NCBI RefSeq assembly: GCF_012972705.2
Contig: NZ_JABCSC020000002.1
Span: 496,001 to 560,000 of the forward strand
DNA from: Uliginosibacterium aquaticum
Lineage (GTDB): Bacteria > Pseudomonadota > Gammaproteobacteria > Burkholderiales > Rhodocyclaceae
Direction of reading: 5' to 3'
DNA length: 64,000 nt
Shown: positions 1 through 9,132 of the stretch, piece by piece
Position numbering within the stretch: the stretch's first letter is position 1
Layout of the letters: every line of letters starts with the position of its first letter
The notes under the pieces: model-generated
Database searches by the model: none
Seen by the model: the letters and a program-made list of their open reading frames with translations, nothing else
What the model was told of the DNA's origin: nothing
Made by a program: the position numbers and the translations under genes

Positions 1-1142
1 CCGACACCGAGGCCACTGGTGACGAACAACACCCGTCGCGGCATAGCAGCGGGCGTAGCCTCTGGCAACGAATGCTCGCGACCAGAGGCAGAGGCGCCGG
101 TGTTCTTTCGCACTTTCAACCAGCTCAACCTGAACCACACCAGATAGGCCAGCGAACCGGCCAGCAGGACCCCAAGCAGTCGCCCCTCCTGCACACCTGC
201 GCGCCAGGCTGCGAAAGTCGTCAGCGCAATCAGGGCTGCTGCGAGCCACAGCAGGCGCACCGCTCCGACTGTCGAAAGGCCCATTTCCAGCAACAAGTGG
301 TGAGAGTGACCACGATCGGCCTGCATGGGGTTGCGGCCCTCGGCCGCGCGCCAGAAAGCCACCACAAACAAGTCGATGACCGGCACCGCCACCGGGGCCA
401 GCACCACCGTCAAGGGCACGCGCTGCACCGCAAAGCCCTGCCAGGACAACGAGAGCGTCAGGATCAGCCAGCACAGCAGCATGCCGATCGCCAGTGCGCC
501 CGCATCGCCCAGGAAAACCTTGGCGCGTGCCTGCCAGGGCCAGCGTGCATTCCACAGCAGAAAACCCAGCATCGCGGCGCACAGGATTGCCGCTACTTGC
601 GCCAGCTCCGGTCGCCCGACCGCCTGGGCGGCAAGCGCCAGAGCCAGGGAGGCGATGGAGAGACAGCCGCCGGCAAGCCCGTCCAGTCCATCAATCATGT
701 TGATCGCATTGAGCACGGCCACGATCATCAGCACCGTCAGCGGCTTGGCCGCCCAACCCAGATCCAGATGGCCCGCCATGAAGGGTAGCGGCATCGCGTA
801 AAGCGCGGCCCCCGTAGCATAAACCAGCCAGCCCGCCGCCACGATCTGGCACAGGAGCTTGAAACGCGCCGAGAGATTGCGCGCGTCATCCACCAGCCCG
901 ATCACCAGCATCAGCAAGAGCGGCCCAGCCACCTCGGTCAGGACGCCCAGCCGCCCCGCCAGCGCGCAAGCCAGCACAAAACCGATCAGGACGGCCAGCC
1001 CCCCCACCACGGGTATCGGCGCGCCATGCTGCTTGCGCGCGTCCGGCATATCGATCAGGCGCAAACGTGCGGCATGCTGCGCCAGCCAGCGGCAGCCCAG
1101 CGCCGTCAGTACAAAGGCGGTGAGGATCACGACCAGGCTCAT
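1..1142 (-). CDS. MraY/WecA-family phospho-glycosyl transferase, fused in frame to a second glycosyltransferase (partial)
   Basis: Polytopic membrane enzyme that would transfer a sugar-1-phosphate from a UDP-sugar to undecaprenyl phosphate, the first step of a lipid-linked glycan. The family signatures are all readable on the minus strand: N-terminal LIDMPDARKQHGAPIP, then NAINMIDGLDGLAGG, KVFLGDAGAL and the C-terminal ADRGHSHHLLL. The start codon at 1142 overlaps the stop of the next upstream gene by 4 bases, so translation is coupled. The transferase part should end near residue 345, but there is no stop: the frame continues through a hydrophilic linker to MPRRVLFVTSGLGVG at the window edge, which looks like the N-terminus of a GT-B glycosyltransferase. 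The gene is therefore incomplete here and may be a bifunctional fusion. The MraY/WecA assignment is strong; the exact sugar is unknown. Confidence 0.85.
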   Translation of the reverse strand, partial: MSLVVILTAFVLTALGCRWLAQHAARLRLIDMPDARKQHGAPIPVVGGLAVLIGFVLACALAGRLGVLTEVAGPLLLMLVIGLVDDARNLSARFKLLCQIVAAGWLVYATGAALYAMPLPFMAGHLDLGWAAKPLTVLMIVAVLNAINMIDGLDGLAGGCLSIASLALALAAQAVGRPELAQVAAILCAAMLGFLLWNARWPWQARAKVFLGDAGALAIGMLLCWLILTLSLSWQGFAVQRVPLTVVLAPVAVPVIDLFVVAFWRAAEGRNPMQADRGHSHHLLLEMGLSTVGAVRLLWLAAALIALTTFAAWRAGVQEGRLLGVLLAGSLAYLVWFRLSWLKVRKNTGASASGREHSLPEATPAAMPRRVLFVTSGLGV

Positions 1143-2266
1143 GCGCTCGCCCTCCCGGCTGCGCGGGCGTACACCGCCAGGGTCTGGGCGATCACCACCT
1201 GATCCGAAAAATTCGCTTCCACATGCCGACGCGCCGCTTCGCCCATGCGATGACGTTTCGCCTCGTCCTGCAGCAAATCGAGCAAGGCCTCAGCCAGCCG
1301 CTCGCCTTCGGCGGGAGGGACTAGATACCCGGTTTCGTCGTCCACAACTACATCGCGACAGCCTGGCACATCGGTCGCCACCATCGGCACGCCACAGGCC
1401 GCGCCTTCCAGCAAGGCGCGCGGAATGCCTTCGCCCTGCGTGCTGGCCAGCACCACAATGCTCGCAGACTGGTTCAGGGCCAGCACATCGCTGCGCTGAC
1501 CCAGAAACTCCACTGCATTGCTCGCTCGCCAGCTTGTCAGCTCGGCTTCCGTCACGCTCTCCGGATTACCCGGATCCGGAGCCCCCGCCAACAGAAAGCG
1601 AACATCCGGCCGCACTTGGCGCACCCGCTGCGCCGCTGCGACAAAATCGGCAATCCCTTTGGAATGCAGCAGGCGGGCCATCATCAACACCGTTGTCTGT
1701 CGCGCCACGCACGGGGCAGGTTCGAAGTGGGCCGTATCGATGCCATCACCAGCAATCACTTGCACGCCACTTTTCGCTAGTACGCCGTAGCCGGCGAGGG
1801 TGTCGCGATTGTCCCGATTCTGGAAAATCACCTCCGTGCCACGCAGGGCCAGGCGGTAAAGGCCAAGCACTACCGGCCTGATCAGGCGCGCCTTGAGCGT
1901 ATCCGCCAACAGCGCAAAGCCCAGGCCGGTCACCGAATTGACGATGCCCGCTATCCCTGCCTGACGCGCAGCGAAACTGCCATAGATCACGCACTTGATC
2001 GTGAAGTGATGAACCAGATCAGGCTGCTCCTCGCGATACAGGCGAGCAATCCGGCGGATCACGGCCAGTTCGGCCAGCGGATTCACGCCACTACGCGAAA
2101 CAGGCAGCGGCTCCCAGCGAAAACCGAGTTCGCGCAAGCGCGGGCCGTAATCCCCGGGGGGCGACAGCAGCAAGACCTCATCACCCCGCGCGCGCAGAGC
2201 CTTTGCCAATGAGAGCTTGAAGTTGTAGAGGAACCAGTCCGTATTCGCGAACAGCACAATCTTCAT
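1139..2266 (-). CDS. Glycosyltransferase family 4
   Basis: 375-residue GT-B fold glycosyltransferase, probably adding a sugar to the undecaprenyl-linked intermediate made by its neighbour. It starts MKIVLFANTDWFLYNFKLSL, has an N-terminal acceptor domain and a C-terminal nucleotide-sugar domain containing EGIPRALLEGAACGVPMVA, the EX7E-type motif of GT4 enzymes. The family resembles the bacillosamine-pathway transferases of the PglA type, but the donor sugar cannot be read from sequence. It overlaps the flippase gene upstream by 4 bases and the initiating transferase downstream by 4 bases, so four consecutive genes form one translationally coupled unit. Confidence 0.88.
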   Translation of the reverse strand: MKIVLFANTDWFLYNFKLSLAKALRARGDEVLLLSPPGDYGPRLRELGFRWEPLPVSRSGVNPLAELAVIRRIARLYREEQPDLVHHFTIKCVIYGSFAARQAGIAGIVNSVTGLGFALLADTLKARLIRPVVLGLYRLALRGTEVIFQNRDNRDTLAGYGVLAKSGVQVIAGDGIDTAHFEPAPCVARQTTVLMMARLLHSKGIADFVAAAQRVRQVRPDVRFLLAGAPDPGNPESVTEAELTSWRASNAVEFLGQRSDVLALNQSASIVVLASTQGEGIPRALLEGAACGVPMVATDVPGCRDVVVDDETGYLVPPAEGERLAEALLDLLQDEAKRHRMGEAARRHVEANFSDQVVIAQTLAVYARAAGRASA

Positions 2267-3678
2267 GCCAGCCTGCGCCGCCAGCGGCTGCGCACTCCAT
2301 CGAAATCAGTCATCAGCATCGCGCCACCATATACGCCCGCCGCCGCCATGATCTTGCTCAGCACGGCCAACCAGCTCGCCGCCGGCCATATCCACAGCAG
2401 CCCTCCCATCAGGATTGCCGCACACACAGGAGGCCAGCACAGTCCAAAAGGAATACGCGGCCGTAAAACCCCGCGCCCGGCCCACAAACTCACCACAGCC
2501 CCGGCACACTGACCCAGCAGCAAACCCAGTGCAGTGCCGGGCGTCCCCATTTCGGGCACCAGCAGCCAGGCCAGCACAAGCCCGCCTCCTGCCGATAATC
2601 CGATGCTAGCGGCGTGCCACCACACGCGCTTGGCCAGCAGCAGCGGCTGATCAAAGTAGTAGGCCTTCACCCCGGCCATCACCGCCGCTGCACTCACCAG
2701 CGCCAGCAGCGCTGGCGGCAGGCTCGCGAAAGCCTCGCCGTACAAGAGCGGCAGCACATCCGGCAGAATCAAGGCAAAGCCAAGCCCTGCCGGCAGGCTG
2801 ATCGCCAGACCGAGCGCACCGTAACGCTCATAAAGCCTTTGCGCTTCGCTGCCCTCGCCACGCCCCCAGGCCTGTACCAGACGCGGATACCAGGCAGTAC
2901 ACAAACCGCTGAAGATCAGCCCCAGCGTTTGCTGGGCCAGATCCATCACCGCGCTGTAGCGGCCCAGCTCGGCCAGCGGCACCAGGCGCTCCAGCACATA
3001 GCGGTCCCCCCACAACAGCAGGTAACCCAGCAAGGAAGTCAGCAGCAGCGGGCCGCCGAAGGCCAGCAAATCGCCTCGCAAGCCGGGATCGCCTGGAATG
3101 TCGGGCGCGATCGCGGCAGGCCGCCAAACCTCCCCTGCCAGCAAGGCGGCCAACAGAAAAGCCATCGTCATGGCCACCAGCACGGCCTGAGCACCGCCTG
3201 CGATCTGCAAGGCGAGCACACAGAACACGCAAGCCATCAAGGCCTTGCTCACAAACTGCAGCGAGTAACGGGCGCTACGCTGGGCAGCGGCCAGGTACTG
3301 CCCGGAAAAATCGAACATGCCCTGCGCGAGCGCCATACAGGCGGCCAGCGACAGCAGCCAGGGCGCAAACGGCGAGTGGCCAAGCGCGTCCAGCCCCCAC
3401 GCCACGCAGATCAGCAACAGCCCCGAGCCCAGCATTGTTCGCCGCAGCAGTCGAAGCAAGGCCTCGCGTCGATCTGCCTCAGCGTAAAACCGTGCCAGGC
3501 TCGCGTTGATCGGATTGAACAACACCAGCGTCACAGCGGCTGCAGCAGCCAGTGCCAGGGTCAGCTGCCCATACCGCTCGGGCCCCAACCCGCGCACCAC
3601 CAGCGCCAGGGTCAGCATCGCCAGAGCGCCTGACGCGATACGTGTCGCGATATAGGCGGCCGAAGCGCGCAGACTCAT
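2263..3678 (-). CDS. Wzx-type polysaccharide flippase (oligosaccharide/MATE-like)
   Basis: 471-residue polytopic membrane protein with about 12-14 hydrophobic segments over its whole length, starting MSLRASAAYIATRIASGAL. This is the typical N-terminus of the polysaccharide_synt/Wzx family, which moves undecaprenyl-linked glycans across the inner membrane. It lies between two glycosyltransferase genes with 4-base overlaps on both sides, the normal context of a Wzx flippase. The C-terminus is short and Arg-rich. Substrate unknown. Confidence 0.85.
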   Translation of the reverse strand: MSLRASAAYIATRIASGALAMLTLALVVRGLGPERYGQLTLALAAAAAVTLVLFNPINASLARFYAEADRREALLRLLRRTMLGSGLLLICVAWGLDALGHSPFAPWLLSLAACMALAQGMFDFSGQYLAAAQRSARYSLQFVSKALMACVFCVLALQIAGGAQAVLVAMTMAFLLAALLAGEVWRPAAIAPDIPGDPGLRGDLLAFGGPLLLTSLLGYLLLWGDRYVLERLVPLAELGRYSAVMDLAQQTLGLIFSGLCTAWYPRLVQAWGRGEGSEAQRLYERYGALGLAISLPAGLGFALILPDVLPLLYGEAFASLPPALLALVSAAAVMAGVKAYYFDQPLLLAKRVWWHAASIGLSAGGGLVLAWLLVPEMGTPGTALGLLLGQCAGAVVSLWAGRGVLRPRIPFGLCWPPVCAAILMGGLLWIWPAASWLAVLSKIMAAAGVYGGAMLMTDFDGVRSRWRRRLA

Positions 3679-4781
3679 CGCACAACTCCCGGCAGGCTGC
3701 GCACCAACTCAATCCAGCGCTGCGCAACAAGTGGCGCGGCAAACGTCAATGCGCGCTCACGCAGGGCCTCCCCAAGCGCTTTCCGCTCAGCTTCCGGTAA
3801 GGCCAGCACGCGCGCCATATTCGCCGACAACGCAGGCACATCCTCAACCGGGCTCAACTGAGCGTGAAACGCCGACCCGAGAATCTCGGCCGGACCGTAA
3901 GGGCAATCCGTCGACACCACAGGGCAGCCCGCCCCCATGGCTTCCATCAGCACATTGGACCAGCCTTCGAAACGCGAACTCACTACCAGCAAACCCGCGC
4001 GACGATAGAAGGGCTGCAAGTCCGCCTGCCACCCCATGCAATGCACATCCTGCAAACCCTGCCGGATGATCTCCGCCGCCAGCCAGTCCCGATCAGGTCC
4101 ATCGCCAACAATCAGCAATGGCGGCCGCGAACGTGGCAGCGCTGCGTGAGCCGCCAACAGGATATCCAGCCCCTTGGTATGACGATCCAGGCGACCGGCA
4201 AAGAGCGTAAATCCCGTGTCAAAGCTATCCGCCATCGTACTGTGTGCCAGCACATATTCAGGCGCTGTTACGGCCAGCGGATTGGGAATGCTGTGCAAGC
4301 GCTCAAGCGGCAGCCGCATGCTGCGCGCCATCTCGACTTTGACGCCTTGCGACACGCCGACCACCGCAGCCGGCCACCGATAGCAACAAGCCATCAGCAC
4401 GCGGCGCGCGCGCCCCAGCCACAAGGGATTGTGATGCATGCTCACGATCAGGCGCTGGCACCAGCCCCCTTGCAAGGCAGCCAGCGTACAGGCCAATCCG
4501 GCCTCATCCATGAACGCCAGCACTGCGTCCGCTTGCCAGCCGCGTTCGATCTCGGCAATCGCCTGCACGCGCAACCGAAAGGCTCGCAACTTCGCCAGCA
4601 AGCCGTTCTGAGCCGGAAGCCGCAGGTCCTCGATCGGAACCCCGAAATCGAAACGTTCAGCCCCCACATGCCAGGCCACGACCCGCAACTGGTGCACGCG
4701 AGACCATTCGCGCGCCAGGATTGCAGCCACCTGCTCTGCGCCACCGCCATGCACTGTCGGGATTACAAGCAGGAGTTTCAT
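3675..4781 (-). CDS. Glycosyltransferase family 4
   Basis: 368-residue GT-B enzyme starting MKLLLVIPTVHGGGAEQVAA, with the Gly-rich acceptor-domain loop typical of GT4. The C-terminal half has LFAGRLDRHTKGLDILLAA and SRFEGWSNVLMEAMGAGCPVV, the E-X7-E nucleotide-sugar motif. It should add a sugar in the same surface-glycan pathway as its neighbours. No Shine-Dalgarno sequence is visible: the bases directly before the ATG form a perfect 7-bp hairpin (see the separate entry), so its translation may be controlled or the true start may lie elsewhere. It overlaps the flippase by 4 bases. Confidence 0.88.
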   Translation of the reverse strand: MKLLLVIPTVHGGGAEQVAAILAREWSRVHQLRVVAWHVGAERFDFGVPIEDLRLPAQNGLLAKLRAFRLRVQAIAEIERGWQADAVLAFMDEAGLACTLAALQGGWCQRLIVSMHHNPLWLGRARRVLMACCYRWPAAVVGVSQGVKVEMARSMRLPLERLHSIPNPLAVTAPEYVLAHSTMADSFDTGFTLFAGRLDRHTKGLDILLAAHAALPRSRPPLLIVGDGPDRDWLAAEIIRQGLQDVHCMGWQADLQPFYRRAGLLVVSSRFEGWSNVLMEAMGAGCPVVSTDCPYGPAEILGSAFHAQLSPVEDVPALSANMARVLALPEAERKALGEALRERALTFAAPLVAQRWIELVRSLPGVVR

Positions 4782-4808
4782 GCCGGAAGAGATTCCGGCA
4801 AAAGCCGG
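4782..4808 (-). promoter_or_regulatory. Two overlapping hairpins abutting a start codon
   Basis: On the minus strand GCCGGAA-TCTC-TTCCGGC (4782-4799) ends exactly at the ATG of the glycosyltransferase. A second stem, CCGGC-TTTT-GCCGG (4795-4808), shares one arm, so only one can form at a time. No Shine-Dalgarno sequence lies between. It may act as a weak terminator for the gene before it or mask the start; this is inference. Confidence 0.45.
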
Positions 4809-4962
4809 CCACGCGAAGGGAAGCGCGCAGTATACCGTCAGCCCGCGCCCCGCCCTTCATTCCAGTCCGGAATGAAGGCGATATGGAGAAGCGAGCATCA
4901 GACAGTATTCAAGCGCGACCCGAAAAGTCGCGAGTGTCAAACCGATGGAAAATAGTCGGCGA

Positions 4963-6720
4963 TCAAAGACAGCTGCGCCCGGCAAGCTTCAGTCCGGGCA
5001 GGTCCTGCGCATCAAAGCCCTGAGCCCACTCGCGCAAGGCCGGACGATGATAGGAAAAGCCATCACACAAAGCCACCGCCAAACGATCCAGCGAAGCAGT
5101 TTTCTGCGTCACCGCATAAGCCTCGCCGCAGCGCATCATCATGTACCAGCCCGGTTTGTAGTGCCAATGCGCGTCACAACGCTCAGCAATCTGCGCCGCA
5201 CCCGGCTCATCTGGATGCCAGCTCTGCAAACGCAAGCTCTCCGCATGCAAGGCAAACACAGAAAAGCGTGACACCTTGTCGAGTTCGGCGCGCGCCGCCT
5301 CTCGCGTCGCCATTGAAGTGTTCGGCTCTTCTGAGCCCAGCCGCACATAGGCTTCACGCACTGCAAACCAATCATGCGCAATCCATGTCAGCACGCCCAA
5401 ACCAACAACGGAAACCGAGACCCCTACCCAGCGCGGAATCCGTACTACCCGCAGGCTCTCATCCTCAGCATCCGCAATCCCCATGCACAAGCCGAAAGGA
5501 ATCAGGAAATAGGTGTACCAGAGCGGGTACTCCACCATGCTATGCGCACCAATCACCCCCACTACGGCCAGACACCATACGCTGGTCGGCGTAGGCGCAC
5601 GCCGCAGATGACGAATGAACCACCAGGCAATCGCCCCCGTCACCAGCAAGGCGACGGGCACTCCAAACTCCACCGCCAGATTCAGCGGCAAGTTATGCGC
5701 ATGCTCGGCAAACTTCGGAAATTTCTCGGGCGGAGTAAGGAACATCGCATCGATGGACGCCTTGTAGAACGAGCCCGGCCCCTGCCCCAACCAAGGATGT
5801 TCCTGAATCGCCAGCCAGGCTGCCTGCCAGTTATACAGCCGTTGCCCGTTCGAGCCGGCATCCCCCGCACGCTCGAGCGAAGACGTCACCCCGAACACAT
5901 CCAGAATGTTGCCGTAAGCCACCAGCAACTGGGCAACAACCGAACACAGCACCACCACCAGCAAAGCCCGCCCAACACGGCGCGCTTCATCACCGCCACG
6001 CCATTGCGCCCAAGCGCCCAAAAATGCGAATACAAAGGTATAGAGCCAGACACTTCGCGACGCCGAAGCCGCTGCCGCCAAGCTCAGCCAGGCAGCCAGC
6101 CCGATCATCCACCAAACGTTCAGGAGCTTGCGCGCATGCAGGAAACACAGCGAGCCCAGCCCAAGAAACACCAGATCCGCATAGTGATTGGCCTGGCCGA
6201 TATTGCCGAAGGCCTGCAGATACATCTTCGGCAACACCAGACCGGCGGAAGGCCAATTCGCAAGTTGGACCAGCGCCGCAATCGACTGCAAAACAGCACA
6301 TACCAGCAGACCAGTCGCCACCCTATCGCCAAGAGCCCCTTCAGCCTCCGCTCTGCCAGACAAGCCCAGCACCAGACACAGCAGAAACACAGCCCAATAG
6401 ATCGCATAGCCAGCTGAATGACCCGCCGGCCAGAAAACCATCGCCAGCACCGCACACAAACCCAAGCCAAACACCCAGCTGCTCCGCAGCCGCAGGCCTG
6501 GCGCTGAAGGCTGCGCCCAGACACCGAAACCCAAACCTGCAGCCAACGCGGCAAGCCACTCCGCATACGCCACGGTTTGCGGGTTGTGATGAAGGCTCAA
6601 CAAGGTCGGCGCGGACAGACCAAAAAAAATCAAAGCCCCGGAAAATCTGTGCAACACATCAAAGCCCATCCAATTCATCCACGAAACCCGCTCACAAGAA
6701 AATCGCACAAGGCTTCGCAT
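4963..6720 (-). CDS. Wzy/PglL-type O-antigen ligase or pilin O-oligosaccharyltransferase
   Basis: Polytopic membrane protein of about 585 residues in the O-antigen ligase/polymerase/O-OTase superfamily. A periplasmic loop contains WLGQGPGSF followed by AEHAHNLPLNLAVEFGV, matching the conserved His-Asn motif of Wzy_C/PglL proteins, which transfer lipid-linked glycans onto lipid A or onto Ser/Thr of pilins. The soluble C-terminal part (about the last 140 residues) is the PglL-type tail. A type IV pilin gene lies 4.4 kb away and a WecA-Wzx-GT cluster is adjacent, so pilin glycosylation is a good guess. Start uncertain: the frame is open back to a GTG at 6831; ATG at 6720 is chosen because the earlier part is hydrophilic and unlike the family. 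Confidence 0.8.
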   Translation of the reverse strand: MRSLVRFSCERVSWMNWMGFDVLHRFSGALIFFGLSAPTLLSLHHNPQTVAYAEWLAALAAGLGFGVWAQPSAPGLRLRSSWVFGLGLCAVLAMVFWPAGHSAGYAIYWAVFLLCLVLGLSGRAEAEGALGDRVATGLLVCAVLQSIAALVQLANWPSAGLVLPKMYLQAFGNIGQANHYADLVFLGLGSLCFLHARKLLNVWWMIGLAAWLSLAAAASASRSVWLYTFVFAFLGAWAQWRGGDEARRVGRALLVVVLCSVVAQLLVAYGNILDVFGVTSSLERAGDAGSNGQRLYNWQAAWLAIQEHPWLGQGPGSFYKASIDAMFLTPPEKFPKFAEHAHNLPLNLAVEFGVPVALLVTGAIAWWFIRHLRRAPTPTSVWCLAVVGVIGAHSMVEYPLWYTYFLIPFGLCMGIADAEDESLRVVRIPRWVGVSVSVVGLGVLTWIAHDWFAVREAYVRLGSEEPNTSMATREAARAELDKVSRFSVFALHAESLRLQSWHPDEPGAAQIAERCDAHWHYKPGWYMMMRCGEAYAVTQKTASLDRLAVALCDGFSYHRPALREWAQGFDAQDLPGLKLAGRSCL

Positions 6721-6831
6721 CGAAATCAAACCGGGCGTAACCTTTGCCAGCGACTGCTTACGCGGCGCGAACAAATAGCACGCATTAGCGCACGGACTCG
6801 CCGCGTCCGGACGAATTATTTGGGACGGCAC

Positions 6832-7073
6832 GCAAAGCTACAATCTGGAAAGTAACAAAGTCATCGCTTGGCGTGATCTTCCAACCAAACTGAGCCAGAA
6901 ATCTTGCGTAACAAATTTTCCGCCTCAGCAACAATCTGACCAATTCTTGCGTAATAGAAGCCCGAAGGCCACAGCAAGTTTCTGCTGTGTGTAGTCCCCC
7001 GCTGGCATAGAGAGCACAGATCGCAGCGATTGCGCACATATTGACGGAATCTGTCGATGAACGCCTCTACTCT
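6832..7073. other. Intergenic region with a 10-bp direct repeat
   Basis: No gene seen in these 242 bases. TCTTGCGTAA occurs twice, at 6902-6911 and 6945-6954 (43 bp apart, about four helical turns). This region should hold the promoter for the O-oligosaccharyltransferase gene, which reads away to the left. Confidence 0.35.
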
Positions 7074-8654
7074 TCAGGCCGTTTTTTTAGTCTCGTGATA
7101 CTCCTGCTCGGTATTCACCTCCCACAGGGCCTTGCGGCTGGTGATGCCCTCGCGGATGTTGCGGACTGCCTCGATGGCGGTGAGCATGGAGTGGTCCTGA
7201 TTGTTGTAGCGGTGCTGGCCGTTGCGACCGAGGCAATACAGGTTGCTGATTGCATCGAGGTGGGCGCGCAAGGTGTCGAATTCGCCGTAGCTGCCGAAGT
7301 AGGCCGGGTAGGCTTTCTCGATGTGGATCCGGCAGGTGTCGAGGATGTCTTCACGATCGAGGATGTCGATCTTGATCAGTTCCTGCACGGCGTACTCGAT
7401 GAAGTCCGCATCGCTCATCTTCCAGATTTCATCCTGATCCGAACACATGTATTCGAGGCCGATCCAGGCATTTTCCGGATCCGCCACCATGTAGGGCGAC
7501 CAGTTGTTGAAGATCTGCAGGCGGCACAGTTTCACGTCGCGCTCCTGGATGTAGATCCAGGTGTCCGGCACGATGTCGCCCACGGTCTTGATCGCGGTTT
7601 CGTTGCGGATCCGCAGCTTCTTGGCCAGCACGCCGACGGTCATGAAGTCGCGGTAGGGAAGGTCGCGGGCGATGCGCTGCACATCGGCGCTGACGGCGTC
7701 ACCGCTGAGGCTGGCCACCAGATCCTTGATTGGCATGGTGGAGAGACACAGGTCGCATTCGAAGCGCTGCTTCACGCCATCGCACTCGGCGGTCACGGCA
7801 ATGATCTTGCCGCCTTCAACCTCGATGCCGCTCACCTTGTAGCGCATCAGGATCTGGCCGCCCATCTTGCGGATGTCGTCCGCCACGCATTCCCACAGCT
7901 GGCCCGGGCCGAGCTTGGGGTAGAAGAATTGCTCGATTAGCGAAGTCTCGGTCTTCTTCTGGCGCAGATCCTGATCCTTGCCGCCGGGCAGAAGTTTTTT
8001 CAGTGCGGCAAACACGGCCTTCGAGAGCGAGAGCCCCTTGATGCGCTGAGCACCCCATTCCGAGGAGATCTTGCGCGGATGCACGCCCCAGACCTTCTCT
8101 GTGTAGTCCTCGAAGAACATGCGGTAGAGCGGCTTGCCGAAGCGGTTGATGAGGAAGTCTTCGAGCGAGTCTTCCTTCGGGCGCTTGAAGATTTGTGCGC
8201 CGATGTAGCCGAAGCCCGCCACCATGGTGCGGAAGATGCCCAGATTCAGCACGGTCTGGGCCTTCAGCGAAATCGGGTAATCGAAGAATTTGCGCAGGTA
8301 GAAGATGCGCGAGATGCGCTCGCGGATCAGCATTACGCGGTCCACGTTTTCCGGATTGGGACCGTCTTTCGCCCAGGGTTTTTCCTTGCCGAGCAAGGCA
8401 TCGTCGCGCGAAGGAGCGCCTTGCAACGGCATGCGGGCGGCCCACCAGTCCATCACGGCGTCATTCTTGGAGAAGAAGCGATGGCCGCCGATATCGATGC
8501 GGTTGCCCTTGAAGTTGATGGTGCAGGAGATGCCGCCGATGCGGTCGGTGGCTTCAAGGATGATGGGCTGGATGTCGCTGCCTTGCGACAGGAATTCGAA
8601 GGCGGCGGTCAGACCGGCCGGGCCAGCGCCAATGATGAGGGCGGTTTTTTTCAT
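7074..8654 (-). CDS. NAD(P)/FAD-dependent oxidoreductase (UDP-galactopyranose mutase/protoporphyrinogen oxidase-like)
   Basis: 526-residue flavoprotein. The N-terminus [19 protein letters not shown] is the Rossmann dinucleotide-binding motif, followed by an FAD-contact block [17 protein letters not shown] typical of the group annotated as FAD-dependent oxidoreductase in polysaccharide clusters. The C-terminus has [19 protein letters not shown], the second FAD-binding motif near the end of these proteins. The reaction is unknown; relatives act on sugar nucleotides or lipid-linked sugars. It is followed 7 bases upstream by a GtrA-like gene, a frequent pairing in cell-envelope glycan loci. Confidence 0.8.
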   Translation of the reverse strand: MKKTALIIGAGPAGLTAAFEFLSQGSDIQPIILEATDRIGGISCTINFKGNRIDIGGHRFFSKNDAVMDWWAARMPLQGAPSRDDALLGKEKPWAKDGPNPENVDRVMLIRERISRIFYLRKFFDYPISLKAQTVLNLGIFRTMVAGFGYIGAQIFKRPKEDSLEDFLINRFGKPLYRMFFEDYTEKVWGVHPRKISSEWGAQRIKGLSLSKAVFAALKKLLPGGKDQDLRQKKTETSLIEQFFYPKLGPGQLWECVADDIRKMGGQILMRYKVSGIEVEGGKIIAVTAECDGVKQRFECDLCLSTMPIKDLVASLSGDAVSADVQRIARDLPYRDFMTVGVLAKKLRIRNETAIKTVGDIVPDTWIYIQERDVKLCRLQIFNNWSPYMVADPENAWIGLEYMCSDQDEIWKMSDADFIEYAVQELIKIDILDREDILDTCRIHIEKAYPAYFGSYGEFDTLRAHLDAISNLYCLGRNGQHRYNNQDHSMLTAIEAVRNIREGITSRKALWEVNTEQEYHETKKTA

Positions 8655-8661
8655 GTCAGGC

Positions 8662-9072
8662 TCAGCGGAAGAAAACGAACAAGCGGCGCAGGCCGAAGTT
8701 CCACACCAGCACCAGGCCGGCGATAAAGGGTTTGGTGAGTTTCGGGCTCAGTTGGGCGATATCGACCGCCAGCCACATCAGCAGCAGAGTCAGCAGCAGG
8801 CCGCCGATGCCGATCACTGTGAACACGATGAAATCGCGCAGCGTGGTAGCACGGGTGCCGCGCCAGACCCAGGTGATGCACAGCAGGTAGTTGGTCGCGA
8901 GGCCGGCGCAGAAGCCTAGTAGTGTGGCGACGGCATAGTGCAGGCCCAGATTCAGGGCCAGCCACAGCACGCCATAGTCGACGGCAAAAGCCAGACCGCC
9001 GACCAGCAAGTAGCTGAAGAATTCACGCAGCAAGCGAAACTCAGAACCATCAAGCTTCAAAGAGGTTTCCAT
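8662..9072 (-). CDS. GtrA-like small membrane protein
   Basis: 136 residues with four predicted membrane helices (about 17-35, 43-62, 79-101 and 112-130). [19 protein letters not shown] is the typical start of the GtrA/DPMS3 family, thought to help flip or present polyprenyl-linked sugars. It sits directly before the FAD oxidoreductase gene with a 7-base gap, so the two are probably cotranscribed. No GT2 dolichol-phosphate-like synthase is found beside it in this window. Confidence 0.85.
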   Translation of the reverse strand: METSLKLDGSEFRLLREFFSYLLVGGLAFAVDYGVLWLALNLGLHYAVATLLGFCAGLATNYLLCITWVWRGTRATTLRDFIVFTVIGIGGLLLTLLLMWLAVDIAQLSPKLTKPFIAGLVLVWNFGLRRLFVFFR

Positions 9073-9132
9073 ATAAATCCGTAAAAAAATTCACAATTCT
9101 TATAAGCCAAACGCCAAACACCGAAGCAAATA

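Noticed and set aside
2614-3633. 339-codon plus-strand frame opposite the flippase
   Set aside because: The translated product is Gln/His/Arg-rich, the usual shadow of a hydrophobic gene on the other strand.
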